From assembly GCF_014295035.1 (NCBI RefSeq), contig NZ_CP060404.1:8162501-8226500 (forward strand): 64,000 bases of DNA. Reading direction: 5' to 3'. The stretch is from Streptomyces buecherae (GTDB lineage: Bacteria > Actinomycetota > Actinomycetes > Streptomycetales > Streptomycetaceae). Shown here one piece after another: positions 1 to 7,921 of this stretch; the stretch's first letter is position 1; every line of letters starts with the position of its first letter. The position numbers were made by a program, and so were the translations under genes. The notes beneath the pieces are model-generated. The model saw only the letters and a list, made by a program, of their open reading frames with translations. It was not told the origin of the DNA and made no database searches.

Positions 1-78
1 GGCGGCCCGGTCGCGGGCCGATCGCAGCAGGTCAGTAGAGTGCGGCTGCTGCCATCCCCGACCGCCGAGGTACCTCCC

Positions 79-1467
79 GTGAACGCCGACCCACCCGACG
101 CACGCCCCGACGACGCCGGGCCAGTGACGGTCGTGGGCATCGGCGCCGACGGGTGGGGCGGGCTCACGGCCACCGCACGCGAGGCCCTGCGCGAGGCCCA
201 GGTCCTGATCGGCGGGGCCCGCCAGCTCGACCTTGTCCCCGCCGACTGCCCCGGGCGCCGGGTCCCCTGGCCGTCCCCGCTGCGCCCCGCGGTCGCCGGC
301 CTGCTCGCCGCGCACGCCGGGCACCGCGTCGCCGTCCTCGCCAGCGGAGACCCGTTCTGCTACGGCATCGGCCGGGCGCTGAGCGAGGAGTTGGGGGCCG
401 AGCGGCTGCGCGTGCTGCCCCACCCCTCCTCCGTGGCGTACGCGTGCGCGCGGCTCGGCTGGCCGCAGGAGGACGCGGACGTGGTCAGCCTCGTCGGACG
501 GCCGCTGGCCACGTTGCACCGCTGGCTCTTCGACCGGCGGCGGCTCCTCGTCCTGAGCGCCGGCGCCCACACCCCGGCCGAGGTCGCGGCCCTGCTGCGT
601 GAGCGGGGCTTCGGACCGAGCACCCTGCGCGTACTCGAACAACTTGGCGGCGAGCGCGAGCGCCAGCTCGCCGGCACGGCCGACGACTGGCCGCACCCCC
701 CGGGCGACGCCCTCAACGTGATCGCCGTCGAGTGCCGCGCCACCCCCGACGCGCCCCGGCTGGCCACCGTGCCCGGGCTGCCGGACGACGCGTACGAACA
801 CGACGGCCAGCTCACCAAGCGCCGGGTACGCGCCGCGACGCTCGCCGCGCTCGCCCCGGCCCCCGGCGAACTGCTGTGGGACATCGGCGGCGGCTCGGGC
901 TCCATCGCCATCGAGTGGCTGCGCGCGCACCGCGCCTGCCGGGCCCTGACCGTCGAACGCGACCCGGTGCGCTCGACGCGCATCGAGCGCAACGCGGCGG
1001 CCCTCGGCGTGCCGTCGCTGCGCGTGATCACCGGCAAGGCGCCCGACGCGCTGACCGAACTGCCCACGCCCGACGCCGTGTTCATCGGCGGCGGGCTGAC
1101 CACCCCCGACCTCCTGGAGACCTGCTGGGCCGCGCTGCCGGGCGGCGGCCGGCTGGTGGCCAACACGGTGACGCTGGAGTCGGAGGCGCTGCTGGCCGAC
1201 TGGTACCGGCGCCACGGCGGCGAACTCGTGCGCCTCACCGTCGCGCGCGCCGTCGCCGTCGGCGGCTTCACCGGCTGGCGCCAGGCCATGCCGGTCACCC
1301 AGTGGGCCGTGACCAAGAACGCCGAGGCCCCCCGCGCCGCCGGCCGCACAGCCATCCCCGCCAGCCGCTCAGCCACCCCTGCCGGCCGCACAGCCACCCC
1401 CGCCGGCCGCGCCGGCATCCCGGGCGCGGACCGCGCGGCCGGACCGGACCGAGGAGAAGAACGATGA
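79..1467 (+). CDS. cobL: Precorrin-6Y C5,15-methyltransferase (decarboxylating), CbiE-CbiT fusion
   Basis: This bifunctional cobalamin enzyme methylates C5 and C15 of the corrin ring and decarboxylates the C12 acetate. Residues about 14-215 are a tetrapyrrole-methylase (CbiE) domain beginning VTVVGIGADGWGG with a SGDPFCYG motif. Residues about 245-420 are a CbiT-type SAM methyltransferase with the glycine-rich loop DIGGGSGS near residue 267. The GTG at 79 is preferred because GAGG lies 8 nt upstream; an in-frame GTG at 40 is possible. The last 40 residues are a repetitive Ala/Thr/Pro/Gly/Arg tail absent from typical CobL. The stop overlaps the cobM start (ATGA), so the two are probably translationally coupled. 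Confidence 0.93.
   Translation: MNADPPDARPDDAGPVTVVGIGADGWGGLTATAREALREAQVLIGGARQLDLVPADCPGRRVPWPSPLRPAVAGLLAAHAGHRVAVLASGDPFCYGIGRALSEELGAERLRVLPHPSSVAYACARLGWPQEDADVVSLVGRPLATLHRWLFDRRRLLVLSAGAHTPAEVAALLRERGFGPSTLRVLEQLGGERERQLAGTADDWPHPPGDALNVIAVECRATPDAPRLATVPGLPDDAYEHDGQLTKRRVRAATLAALAPAPGELLWDIGGGSGSIAIEWLRAHRACRALTVERDPVRSTRIERNAAALGVPSLRVITGKAPDALTELPTPDAVFIGGGLTTPDLLETCWAALPGGGRLVANTVTLESEALLADWYRRHGGELVRLTVARAVAVGGFTGWRQAMPVTQWAVTKNAEAPRAAGRTAIPASRSATPAGRTATPAGRAGIPGADRAAGPDRGEER
1341..1425 (+). repeat. Short imperfect tandem repeats in the cobL tail
   Basis: About three to four imperfect copies of a roughly 27-nt GC-rich unit (GGCCGCACAGCCACCCC-like) encode the repeating tail TATPAGR / SATPAGR. 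It looks like a slippage-expanded low-complexity extension rather than a functional domain. Confidence 0.6.
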
Positions 1468-2210
1468 CGGTGTACTTCATCGGTGCCGGCCCCGGCGCCG
1501 CCGACCTGATCACCCTGCGCGGCGCCCGCACCCTCGCGCGCTGCGCCGTCTGCCTGTACGCGGGCAGCCTGGTGCCGCGCGAACTGCTCGCCGAGTGCCC
1601 GCCGGACGCCCGCCTGGTGGACACCGCCCGGCTCGACCTCGACCAGATCACCGCCGAACTCGTCGCCGCCCACACCGCCGGGCACGACGTGGCCCGGCTG
1701 CACTCGGGCGACCCGTCGGTGTTCAGCGCGGTCGCCGAGCAGATGCGCCGACTGGACGCGGCCGGCGTGCCGTACGAGATGGTGCCCGGCGTGCCGGCGT
1801 TCGCGGCGGCGGCGGCGGCCCTCGGCCGCGAACTGACCGTGCCCACCGTCGGGCAGACCGTCATCCTCACCCGCGTCGCGCAGCGCGCCACACCCATGCC
1901 GGAGGGCGAGGACCTCGCCACCCTCGGCCGCAGCGGCGCCCTGCTCGTCGTCCACCTCGCGGCCCGCCACGTGGAACGGGTGGTGGCCGAGTTGCTCCCG
2001 CACTACGGCGCCGACTGCCCCGCCGCCGTCGTCGCCATGGCCAGCCGCCCCGACGAACTCGTGCTGCGCGGCACGTTGGAGACCATCGCCGAGCAGACCA
2101 TCGCGGCGGACATCACGCGCACGGCCGTCATCATGGTCGGCCGCACGCTGGGCGCGGAGCAGTTCAGCGACAGCTACCTGTACTCCGTGGACCGCGAACG
2201 CCCGGCGTAG
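1464..2210 (+). CDS. cobM: Precorrin-4 C11-methyltransferase
   Basis: SAM-dependent tetrapyrrole methylase (248 aa) adding the C11 methyl group in corrin synthesis. The family fold is clear: an N-terminal VYFIGAGPG loop at residues 3-11, LHSGDPSVFSA near residue 83, VPGVPAFAAAAAALG near residue 110, and a C-terminal AVIMVGRTLG strand typical of CobM/CbiF. The ATG at 1464 overlaps the cobL stop by four bases and follows GAGGAGAAG. No convincing hairpin follows; the 89-bp gap to the convergent acetyltransferase gene is only G-rich. Confidence 0.95.
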   Translation: MTVYFIGAGPGAADLITLRGARTLARCAVCLYAGSLVPRELLAECPPDARLVDTARLDLDQITAELVAAHTAGHDVARLHSGDPSVFSAVAEQMRRLDAAGVPYEMVPGVPAFAAAAAALGRELTVPTVGQTVILTRVAQRATPMPEGEDLATLGRSGALLVVHLAARHVERVVAELLPHYGADCPAAVVAMASRPDELVLRGTLETIAEQTIAADITRTAVIMVGRTLGAEQFSDSYLYSVDRERPA

Positions 2211-2299
2211 CCCGCTGCGCGGGTGCGGTGCGGTGCGGGCGTTGCGGGGCGCGAGTGATGCGGGGTGCGGCGTCTTGTCGGGTGCGGGCCGGTGGCGGC

Positions 2300-2815
2300 T
2301 CAGGTCTCCCCCACCTCGGCCTGGAGCAGGCGCGGGGAGACCGCGAACCCGTGCCGGCGGTACGCGGAGACCGCCCGGTCGCTGGAGTGAACGGTCACCC
2401 GCTCCAGGCCCAGTTCGCCCGCCCAGGTCAGGACCGTCTCGATCAACTCGCCGCCCACGCCGCCGCCTCGCTCGTCCGGCACGACGTACACGCACTGCAC
2501 ATCGCCCGACAGCCGCTCGAACGCGCGCGGGTGGGGCACGCGCCGCGTGATCGCCAGCCACGCCATGCCGATGACGACGTCCCCGCGGACCGACACCACG
2601 CACCGGTGTGAGGCCGTGTGCTGCCGGGCCCACGCCGCGAACCGGGGGACGAACGCGTCCAGCGTGACGTCCGGCGGTCCGTAGAGCTCTTCCACCCACC
2701 GCCACCGCAGCTCGGCGACAGCGGCGAACTCGTGGGGTCGGACGGGGCGGCAGGTGATGTCCTTCACGGCTTCATGGTGGCGCGGATCCGCGCGGACGAC
2801 GGTTGTTTCGCTCAT
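2300..2815 (-). CDS. GNAT-family N-acetyltransferase
   Basis: A 171-aa protein with the GCN5-related acetyltransferase fold. The acetyl-CoA motif A is visible as VYVVPDERGGGVGGEL (about residues 108-123), followed by a C-terminal VHSSDRAVSAYRRHGF segment typical of motif B. It probably transfers an acetyl group from acetyl-CoA to an amine; the substrate cannot be told. The ATG at 2815 is the first start in agreement with the domain. It lies just downstream of, and co-directional with, the AraC regulator and flavin monooxygenase, together forming a block inserted among cobalamin genes. It is not expected to take part in B12 synthesis. Confidence 0.85.
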   Translation of the reverse strand: MSETTVVRADPRHHEAVKDITCRPVRPHEFAAVAELRWRWVEELYGPPDVTLDAFVPRFAAWARQHTASHRCVVSVRGDVVIGMAWLAITRRVPHPRAFERLSGDVQCVYVVPDERGGGVGGELIETVLTWAGELGLERVTVHSSDRAVSAYRRHGFAVSPRLLQAEVGET

Positions 2816-2850
2816 CCGCCGCAGATCTCCGGGTTCTCGGACGTGGGGTG

Positions 2851-3834
2851 CTACCGGCGGGCCGCGGTGGTGGAGGGGAGTTCGTGGAAGCGGGCGCGGT
2901 AGTCGGCGGCGAAGCGGCCGAGGTGGGTGATGCCCCACCGGTAGGCGATGGTGCCCACGCTGTCGGTGCTGGTGAGGATGTCCTCGCGGACGCGGTCCAG
3001 GCGCAGGTCGCGTACGTAGGCCAGCGGGGACAGGCCGAGGCGGTCGCGGAAGGCGGAGCTGATGGTGCGCGGGGCGCACCCGGCGGCGTCGGCGATGTCG
3101 GCGAGGGTGATGCGCTCGGCCAGGTGGATCTCGACGAAGGCGAGGGCCGCGCGCAGGGAACGCGGGTGACCGGGACGCGGGCCGTCGTACAACGCGTCGG
3201 TGTGTGAGTGCGGCTGGGCCAGCAGCAGGGCGGTGACGAGGCAGCGAAGCTGGCCGCGTTGGAGTTCGGCGCGCTGGAACAGGGGGTCGCCCGAGTCCAG
3301 TTGCTCCACCAGGGAGCGGACGAGCAGGTGTACGGCCCGGCCCTTGGGCCCGGCCAGGTCCAGGGCGAAGTCGAAGCGGACGGTGGACCGCGGGGGAGCG
3401 CCGGTCAGTGCCGCGTACGCCTGGTCGACCAGGGCCGCGTCGATCCGCAGCCCCAGGAAGCGCGAGGGGGCGTTCCGTACCGGGCGCAGTTCCTGGGTGT
3501 CTCCGGGGTTGACCACTCCGGCCGTGGCGGTCGTCAGGGTGGCGTCCAGGCCGTCGCGGGACGCGGCGATGGCCCCGGAGACGCCCAGGTTGACGAAGTA
3601 GGAGTTAAGTCCCTCCGCCGCGCGGACGCGCACCGTGAGCGGCGAGGCGAAGTAGCCGACGGCGAAGTCGTGTGCGGCCACCCCCCGCAGCTCGTGCCGC
3701 CCCGCACACAGGCCGTCCAACGGCGACGTGGTGACGGAGCCGCCGAACAGGCGGGTGGCGGCGTTCAGCAGGTCGACGGGGTTCCGGGAACGGGTGAGGA
3801 GGAATCCGCGCAGCGGGGCCGGCAATCCGCTCAC
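2851..3834 (-). CDS. AraC-family transcriptional regulator
   Basis: A 327-aa regulator with an N-terminal AraC_binding_2-like domain (about residues 25-190, GRHELRGVAAHDFAVGYF) and a C-terminal double helix-turn-helix (about residues 225-320, TLADIADAAGCAPRTISSAF then GTIAYRWGITHLGRFAADY). The GTG at 3834 gives the usual family N terminus and length. The gene sits between a flavin monooxygenase (upstream, same strand) and a GNAT gene 35 bp downstream. It may control those neighbours, but the sequence does not prove this. The roughly 215-bp upstream gap presumably holds its promoter; no operator could be recognised. Confidence 0.88.
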   Translation of the reverse strand: MSGLPAPLRGFLLTRSRNPVDLLNAATRLFGGSVTTSPLDGLCAGRHELRGVAAHDFAVGYFASPLTVRVRAAEGLNSYFVNLGVSGAIAASRDGLDATLTTATAGVVNPGDTQELRPVRNAPSRFLGLRIDAALVDQAYAALTGAPPRSTVRFDFALDLAGPKGRAVHLLVRSLVEQLDSGDPLFQRAELQRGQLRCLVTALLLAQPHSHTDALYDGPRPGHPRSLRAALAFVEIHLAERITLADIADAAGCAPRTISSAFRDRLGLSPLAYVRDLRLDRVREDILTSTDSVGTIAYRWGITHLGRFAADYRARFHELPSTTAARR

Positions 3835-4049
3835 CGTCCTTCCCTCGGGGGCGCTCGCCTCGGCGCCCCGGGCCTGCTGCCAGGTGCTCGGGTGCCCAGG
3901 TGTCCTTGGTGCCAGTGTGTCATCGGGGCTGGCTCGCGTACGGGCCGGCCCGCCACCGGTTCTCCAACCCTCCTGAGCGCTGAGGCGGGACGGGAACGCC
4001 GATGGTGGACGCGGGAGGCCGTCTGCCCGGGGTGCGAGCGACCCGTGGG

Positions 4050-5180
4050 TTACGCGGGCTCGGCCATCAGCCGGTGACACGCGTTGACCAGCGGGTACGC
4101 CTCGTCGTGACGCTGAGCCCGCTCCAGGTCGGCGATGGTCATCGAGGTCTCCACGAGCGTTCGGCAGCGCTGTGCGCGTCGGCTGGTGAACGCCGCGAGT
4201 CCGGCCCCGACCAACTCGTGTCGGTCCAGCTCCTGGGCCAGTACGAGGCCGTCCTCGATGGCCAGGGCCGCGCCGCTGGCCATCTGTGGCGCGGGTGCGT
4301 GGGCGGCGTCGCCGATGACCACGCCGCTGCCACGGCTCCAGGCGCCCCGCAGGACGTGGGTCCGTACCGGACGGCGTACCACCGCGCGGCACGCGGCCAC
4401 CAGCGGGACCAGTTCCCGCACCCGGCCGGGGAAGGGTTCCAACAACCGGGCCAGGCGCGGGGCGAGTTCGGCCTCCGGGAGGTGGTCGTGGGCCACCCCG
4501 TTCTCCGTCAGGAAGACGTACGCCTGGCTGGCCGAGAGGGGGACGAGGCCCGCCGTGTCGACCGTCCCGGCGAACTGGTGGATGCCGGTCGCCCACGAGG
4601 GGCGCGGGACCAGCGCCCGCCACACCATCTGCCCGTGGTAGCCGGGCGAGGACCGAAGGCCGAGCAGTCCCCGTGCCGAGGAACGCGACCCGTCCGCTCC
4701 GACGACGAGGGTGGCCTGCCGCTCGGTGGCGTCCGACAGGCGCACGCGGACCGACTCCGCCCCCTGCTCCAGCGCGGCGACGGTCAGCCCGTGCCGCACC
4801 AGCGCGCCGGTCCGCTCGGCCGCCGCGTACAGGACGCGGTGCAGGGCCGGGCGCGCGATGCCGACCATCGCCGGCCGCCGCGCGCCGAGCAGTCGGGGCA
4901 GCTCGACCCGGTCCGTGGGCTCGCCGCGCACGTTCACGTGTGTGATCACGCTCATGCCGTGGCCCTCGGCCAGACACGCGTCGGCGAGGTCAAGCTCGGC
5001 CAGCGCGCGCAGCGCCGGCCCGGTCAGGCTCAACCCCCAACCGGTCGTCTCGCGTGCCGGGTTGGCCTCGACGACCTCCACCCGCCAACCCGCCCGCGCG
5101 AGGGCGGTGGCCGCCGCCAGACCAGCGACACCCGCCCCCACGATCAGGGCCGTCCGCACGCCACCGTGCCCACTGTCCAT
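4050..5180 (-). CDS. FAD-dependent monooxygenase (PHBH fold)
   Basis: A 376-aa flavoprotein hydroxylase of the salicylate/p-hydroxybenzoate hydroxylase type, expected to use NAD(P)H and O2 to oxidise a small, often aromatic, substrate. It starts with the dinucleotide-binding motif ALIVGAGVAGLAAA (residues 9-22), has VVGADGSRSSARG near residue 155 and the second FAD motif VVIGDAAHAPAPQMASGA near residue 290. The ATG at 5180 follows CTGGAGGCGTAC, a good ribosome site. The gene is separate from corrin metabolism by function. The 306-bp upstream gap contains a 7-nt tandem repeat (CTGCCTG x3 at 5288-5308) and nothing else recognised. Confidence 0.88.
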   Translation of the reverse strand: MDSGHGGVRTALIVGAGVAGLAAATALARAGWRVEVVEANPARETTGWGLSLTGPALRALAELDLADACLAEGHGMSVITHVNVRGEPTDRVELPRLLGARRPAMVGIARPALHRVLYAAAERTGALVRHGLTVAALEQGAESVRVRLSDATERQATLVVGADGSRSSARGLLGLRSSPGYHGQMVWRALVPRPSWATGIHQFAGTVDTAGLVPLSASQAYVFLTENGVAHDHLPEAELAPRLARLLEPFPGRVRELVPLVAACRAVVRRPVRTHVLRGAWSRGSGVVIGDAAHAPAPQMASGAALAIEDGLVLAQELDRHELVGAGLAAFTSRRAQRCRTLVETSMTIADLERAQRHDEAYPLVNACHRLMAEPA

Positions 5181-5486
5181 GTACGCCTCCAGAGGATCGC
5201 TTCCTTCGGAACCGTACGATCCACCGCCCCGCCGCCCTGTCCAGATCCGGCGACAACCATCCGCCGCCGGCGAGGAGTTGGCGGACTCTGCCTGCTGCCT
5301 GCTGCCTGCCGCCCGCGTACGGAGCGGTCGGCTGCCCGTGTAGGGCGTGGTCGGCTGGCCGCCCGTCGGTTGGTCGCGGCTGTCGCGATCCGGTCGGGAT
5401 ACGGGCGTCGCCGGGCAGCGGGCGCCGACCACCGCACGCCAGGCGCCCGGCGGCTGTCGGTGGGTGTTCCGCCCGCTGAGGGGGCG

Positions 5487-6797
5487 TCAGTCGTCGCGTG
5501 GGCCGCGTGGGCGGGCGCGGCCCACGATCGTGCCGGCCCGGTCGACGCAGATCACGTCCACCGCCACCGGCGCGCCGCGCAACACCCCGAGGGCCTGTTC
5601 GCGCGCGGCCTCGGCCACCAGGTCGCCCAGCGGAACCCCGCGCGCCGCGCACAACTGCACCGTCTCCAGGCCCGTGTTGGCCGTCGCGACCGCCGTCGCC
5701 AACTCCTCGTCGGCACCGCCGGTGCGGGCGAGTTCGGCCAGGAAGCCCTTGTCCACCTGGGAGCGCGAGGAGTGCAGGTCCAGGTGGCCCGCCGCCAGCT
5801 TGGACAGCTTGGCGAAGCCGCCGGCGATCGTGAGCCGGTCCACCGGGTGGCGGCGCAGGTACTTGAGCACCGCGCCGGCGAAGTCACCCATGTCGAGCAG
5901 CGCGTCCTCCGGCAGCGCGTGCTCGGCCACGGCGACCTTCTCGGAGGTCGAGCCGGTGCAGCCAGCCACGTGACGGCGCCCGGCCGCCCGCGCCACGTCC
6001 ACCCCGCGCCGGATGCTGTCGATCCACGCGGAGCACGAGTACGGCACCACGATGCCCGTCGTGCCCAGGATGGACAGGCCGCCCAGGATGCCCAGGCGCG
6101 GGTTCCAGGTGCTCCGGGCGATCTCCTCGCCGTGGTCGACGGACACCTCGATCTCGACGTCGCCGCTCCCGCCGAGCCGCTCCGCCACGGCCGCGACGTG
6201 CTCGCGCATCATCTGCCGGGGCACCGGGTTGATCGCGGGCTCGCCGACCGGCAGCGGCAGGCCGGCGCGGGTGACGGTGCCGACCCCGGGGCCGGCGCGG
6301 AAGACCACGCCGGAGCCGGGCGGCAGCGCCCGCACCCGCGCGCGCACCAGCGCGCCGTGCGTGACGTCCGGGTCGTCCCCGGCGTCCTTGACGATGGCCG
6401 CCATCGCCCAGTCGGGGCCCGACTCCTCGGCCGCGAGCGCGAACGCCGGCCGCTGCCCCTTCGGCAGGGTGATGGTCACCGGGTCCGGGAAGTCGCCGCC
6501 GAGCAGGGCGGTGTACGCGGCCGTCGTCGCGGCCGTGGCGCACGCGCCCGTGGTCCAGCCGGGCCGCAGCCCGGTGTGCTGGAGCTGGGCCTGCCGGCCA
6601 CCCACGGCCACCGGTTCACCTCCTCCGGCCACCGGCTCGCCTCCGGCCACCGGTTCACCTCCCACGGCCACCGACTCGCCACCCGCGCCGGCCGGCCCGC
6701 CCTCCGCTACCGCCGGGCTCGCGCCGTCCCGCGCGCGCTGCCGCTGGTCGGCCGCGTTCCGGTCGTCCTGTCCGGGGCCCTGCCGCTGGTCAGCCAC
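5487..6797 (-). CDS. cbiD: Cobalt-precorrin-5B C1-methyltransferase
   Basis: CbiD-family enzyme (about 436 aa) that methylates C1 of the corrin precursor. The diagnostic N-terminal motif LRPGWTTGACATAATTAAY is present, followed by the family core with SILGTTGIVVPYS, GCTGSTSE and IAGGFAKLSKLAAGH. The GTG at 6797 is the likely start, but the first 60-70 residues are low-complexity, with repeated GGEPVA units that family members lack, so the true start is uncertain. It is divergent from cobK. CbiD is classically assigned to the anaerobic route, while CobG in the same cluster belongs to the aerobic route; actinomycetes often combine them. Confidence 0.92.
   Translation of the reverse strand: MADQRQGPGQDDRNAADQRQRARDGASPAVAEGGPAGAGGESVAVGGEPVAGGEPVAGGGEPVAVGGRQAQLQHTGLRPGWTTGACATAATTAAYTALLGGDFPDPVTITLPKGQRPAFALAAEESGPDWAMAAIVKDAGDDPDVTHGALVRARVRALPPGSGVVFRAGPGVGTVTRAGLPLPVGEPAINPVPRQMMREHVAAVAERLGGSGDVEIEVSVDHGEEIARSTWNPRLGILGGLSILGTTGIVVPYSCSAWIDSIRRGVDVARAAGRRHVAGCTGSTSEKVAVAEHALPEDALLDMGDFAGAVLKYLRRHPVDRLTIAGGFAKLSKLAAGHLDLHSSRSQVDKGFLAELARTGGADEELATAVATANTGLETVQLCAARGVPLGDLVAEAAREQALGVLRGAPVAVDVICVDRAGTIVGRARPRGPRDD
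6601..6680 (-). repeat. Tandem repeat in cbiD 5' region
   Basis: About four imperfect copies of an 18-21-nt unit (GGCCACCGGTTCACCTCC-like on the + strand) encode the GGEPVA/GGESVAV repeats near the CbiD N terminus. A similar GDEPVAGGEV stretch occurs in the interdomain linker of the neighbouring CobIJ. Confidence 0.6.
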
Positions 6798-7039
6798 GGG
6801 CCGCGCCGCTCGCCTGTGCCGCCGGGGCTCCGGTCGGCAGCGGGTCCGGGCCCGGGGACCAGGCGGCGGGGCGCGTCGCGGCAGCGCGTACCGTACCGAT
6901 GGTGCCCCCGCGCGCGCCCGCGCGCGGCGCGGCACCCGCCGCGCTGGTGGCTCCGCCCCAGCGGCGGGCCCGCAAGCCGGCCGCGCCCGCGGCTGTCCAG
7001 CGGGCGACCATCCCGCACCGCCTCACCGGGAGCACCACG

Positions 7040-7807
7040 ATGACCGCGGCACCCCACGTGCTGATCCTCGGCGGCACCACCGAGGCCCGCCTCCTCGCGG
7101 CGGCGCTCGCCACGGGCGACGGCGCCGGAGCGCGCCCGCCGCGCGTGACCAGTTCGCTCGCCGGCCGGGTCGCCGAGCCCCGGCTGCCCGCCGGAGAGGT
7201 GCGCGTCGGCGGGTTCGGCGGACCCGACGGGCTGGCCCGCTGGATGCGTGAGCAGCAGGTGGACGCGCTCATCGACGCCACTCATCCTTTCGCCGAGACG
7301 ATCAGTTTCAACGCCGCCAGGGCGGCGGCCACCGCCCATGTTCCCCTGCTCGCCCTGCGCCGCCCCGGCTGGGTCCCCGGCCCCGGCGACCGCTGGCACC
7401 CGGTGGCCTCGCTGGACGAGGCCGCCGGGGCGCTGGGCGGCCTCGGCGAGCGCGTGTTCCTCACCACCGGGCGGATGGGGCTGGCCGCCTTCGCGCACCT
7501 GGCCGAGCACTGGTTCCTGGTCCGCTCGGTGGACGCTCCGGACGCGCCGGCGCCGCCCCGGATGGAGGTCCTGCTCGCCCGTGGGCCCTTCGACCTCGCG
7601 GGTGAGGCCGAGCTGCTGCGGCGGCACCGGATCGACGTCCTGGTGACCAAGGACAGCGGCGGCCAGGCCACCGCCGCCAAGCTCACGGCCGCGCGCCAGG
7701 CCGGCCTCCCGGTGGTTGTGGTGCGCCGCCCGCCCGTGCCCGCCGGGGTGCCGGTGGCCGACGACGTGCCGGAGGCGGCGCGCTGGCTGCGGGCCCGCCT
7801 CGGCTGA
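7040..7807 (+). CDS. cobK: Precorrin-6A reductase
   Basis: NADPH-dependent reductase (255 aa) converting precorrin-6A to 6B. The N-terminal Rossmann motif HVLILGGTTEARLLA, the central segment DALIDATHPFAETISFNA, GRMGLAAF and the C-terminal VLVTKDSGGQATAAKL are all characteristic of CobK/CbiJ. The ATG at 7040 gives the standard family start; an earlier GTG at 6899 would add 47 Ala/Pro/Arg-rich residues and is unlikely. It is transcribed divergently from cbiD and convergently with cobIJ, from which it is separated by a strong hairpin. Confidence 0.93.
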   Translation: MTAAPHVLILGGTTEARLLAAALATGDGAGARPPRVTSSLAGRVAEPRLPAGEVRVGGFGGPDGLARWMREQQVDALIDATHPFAETISFNAARAAATAHVPLLALRRPGWVPGPGDRWHPVASLDEAAGALGGLGERVFLTTGRMGLAAFAHLAEHWFLVRSVDAPDAPAPPRMEVLLARGPFDLAGEAELLRRHRIDVLVTKDSGGQATAAKLTAARQAGLPVVVVRRPPVPAGVPVADDVPEAARWLRARLG

Positions 7808-7825
7808 GCCGACGCGGCGCCGGCC

Positions 7826-7860
7826 CGGGGCGCGCTCACCCGCCGGGTGACCGCGCCCCG
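7826..7860. terminator. Bidirectional terminator hairpin between cobK and cobIJ
   Basis: Left arm CGGGGCGCG plus TCACCC pairs with GGGTGA plus CGCGCCCCG, separated by one C/C mismatch and a 3-nt loop. It lies in the gap between two convergent genes. No U-run follows, as is usual in Streptomyces. Confidence 0.75.
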
Positions 7861-7921
7861 AGCCGCCTGCCACCAGCCTGCCTACGGCGACGCTCGGAAC
7901 CGTCCCGCGCCCAAGCTCAGC

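Noticed and set aside
5288..5308. CTGCCTG x3 as a regulatory or CRISPR-like repeat
   Set aside because: Three contiguous 7-mers without spacers are a simple microsatellite; no regulator is suggested.
6798..7039. Second B12 riboswitch between cbiD and cobK
   Set aside because: None of the conserved B12-box or GCCACTG elements is present on either strand.
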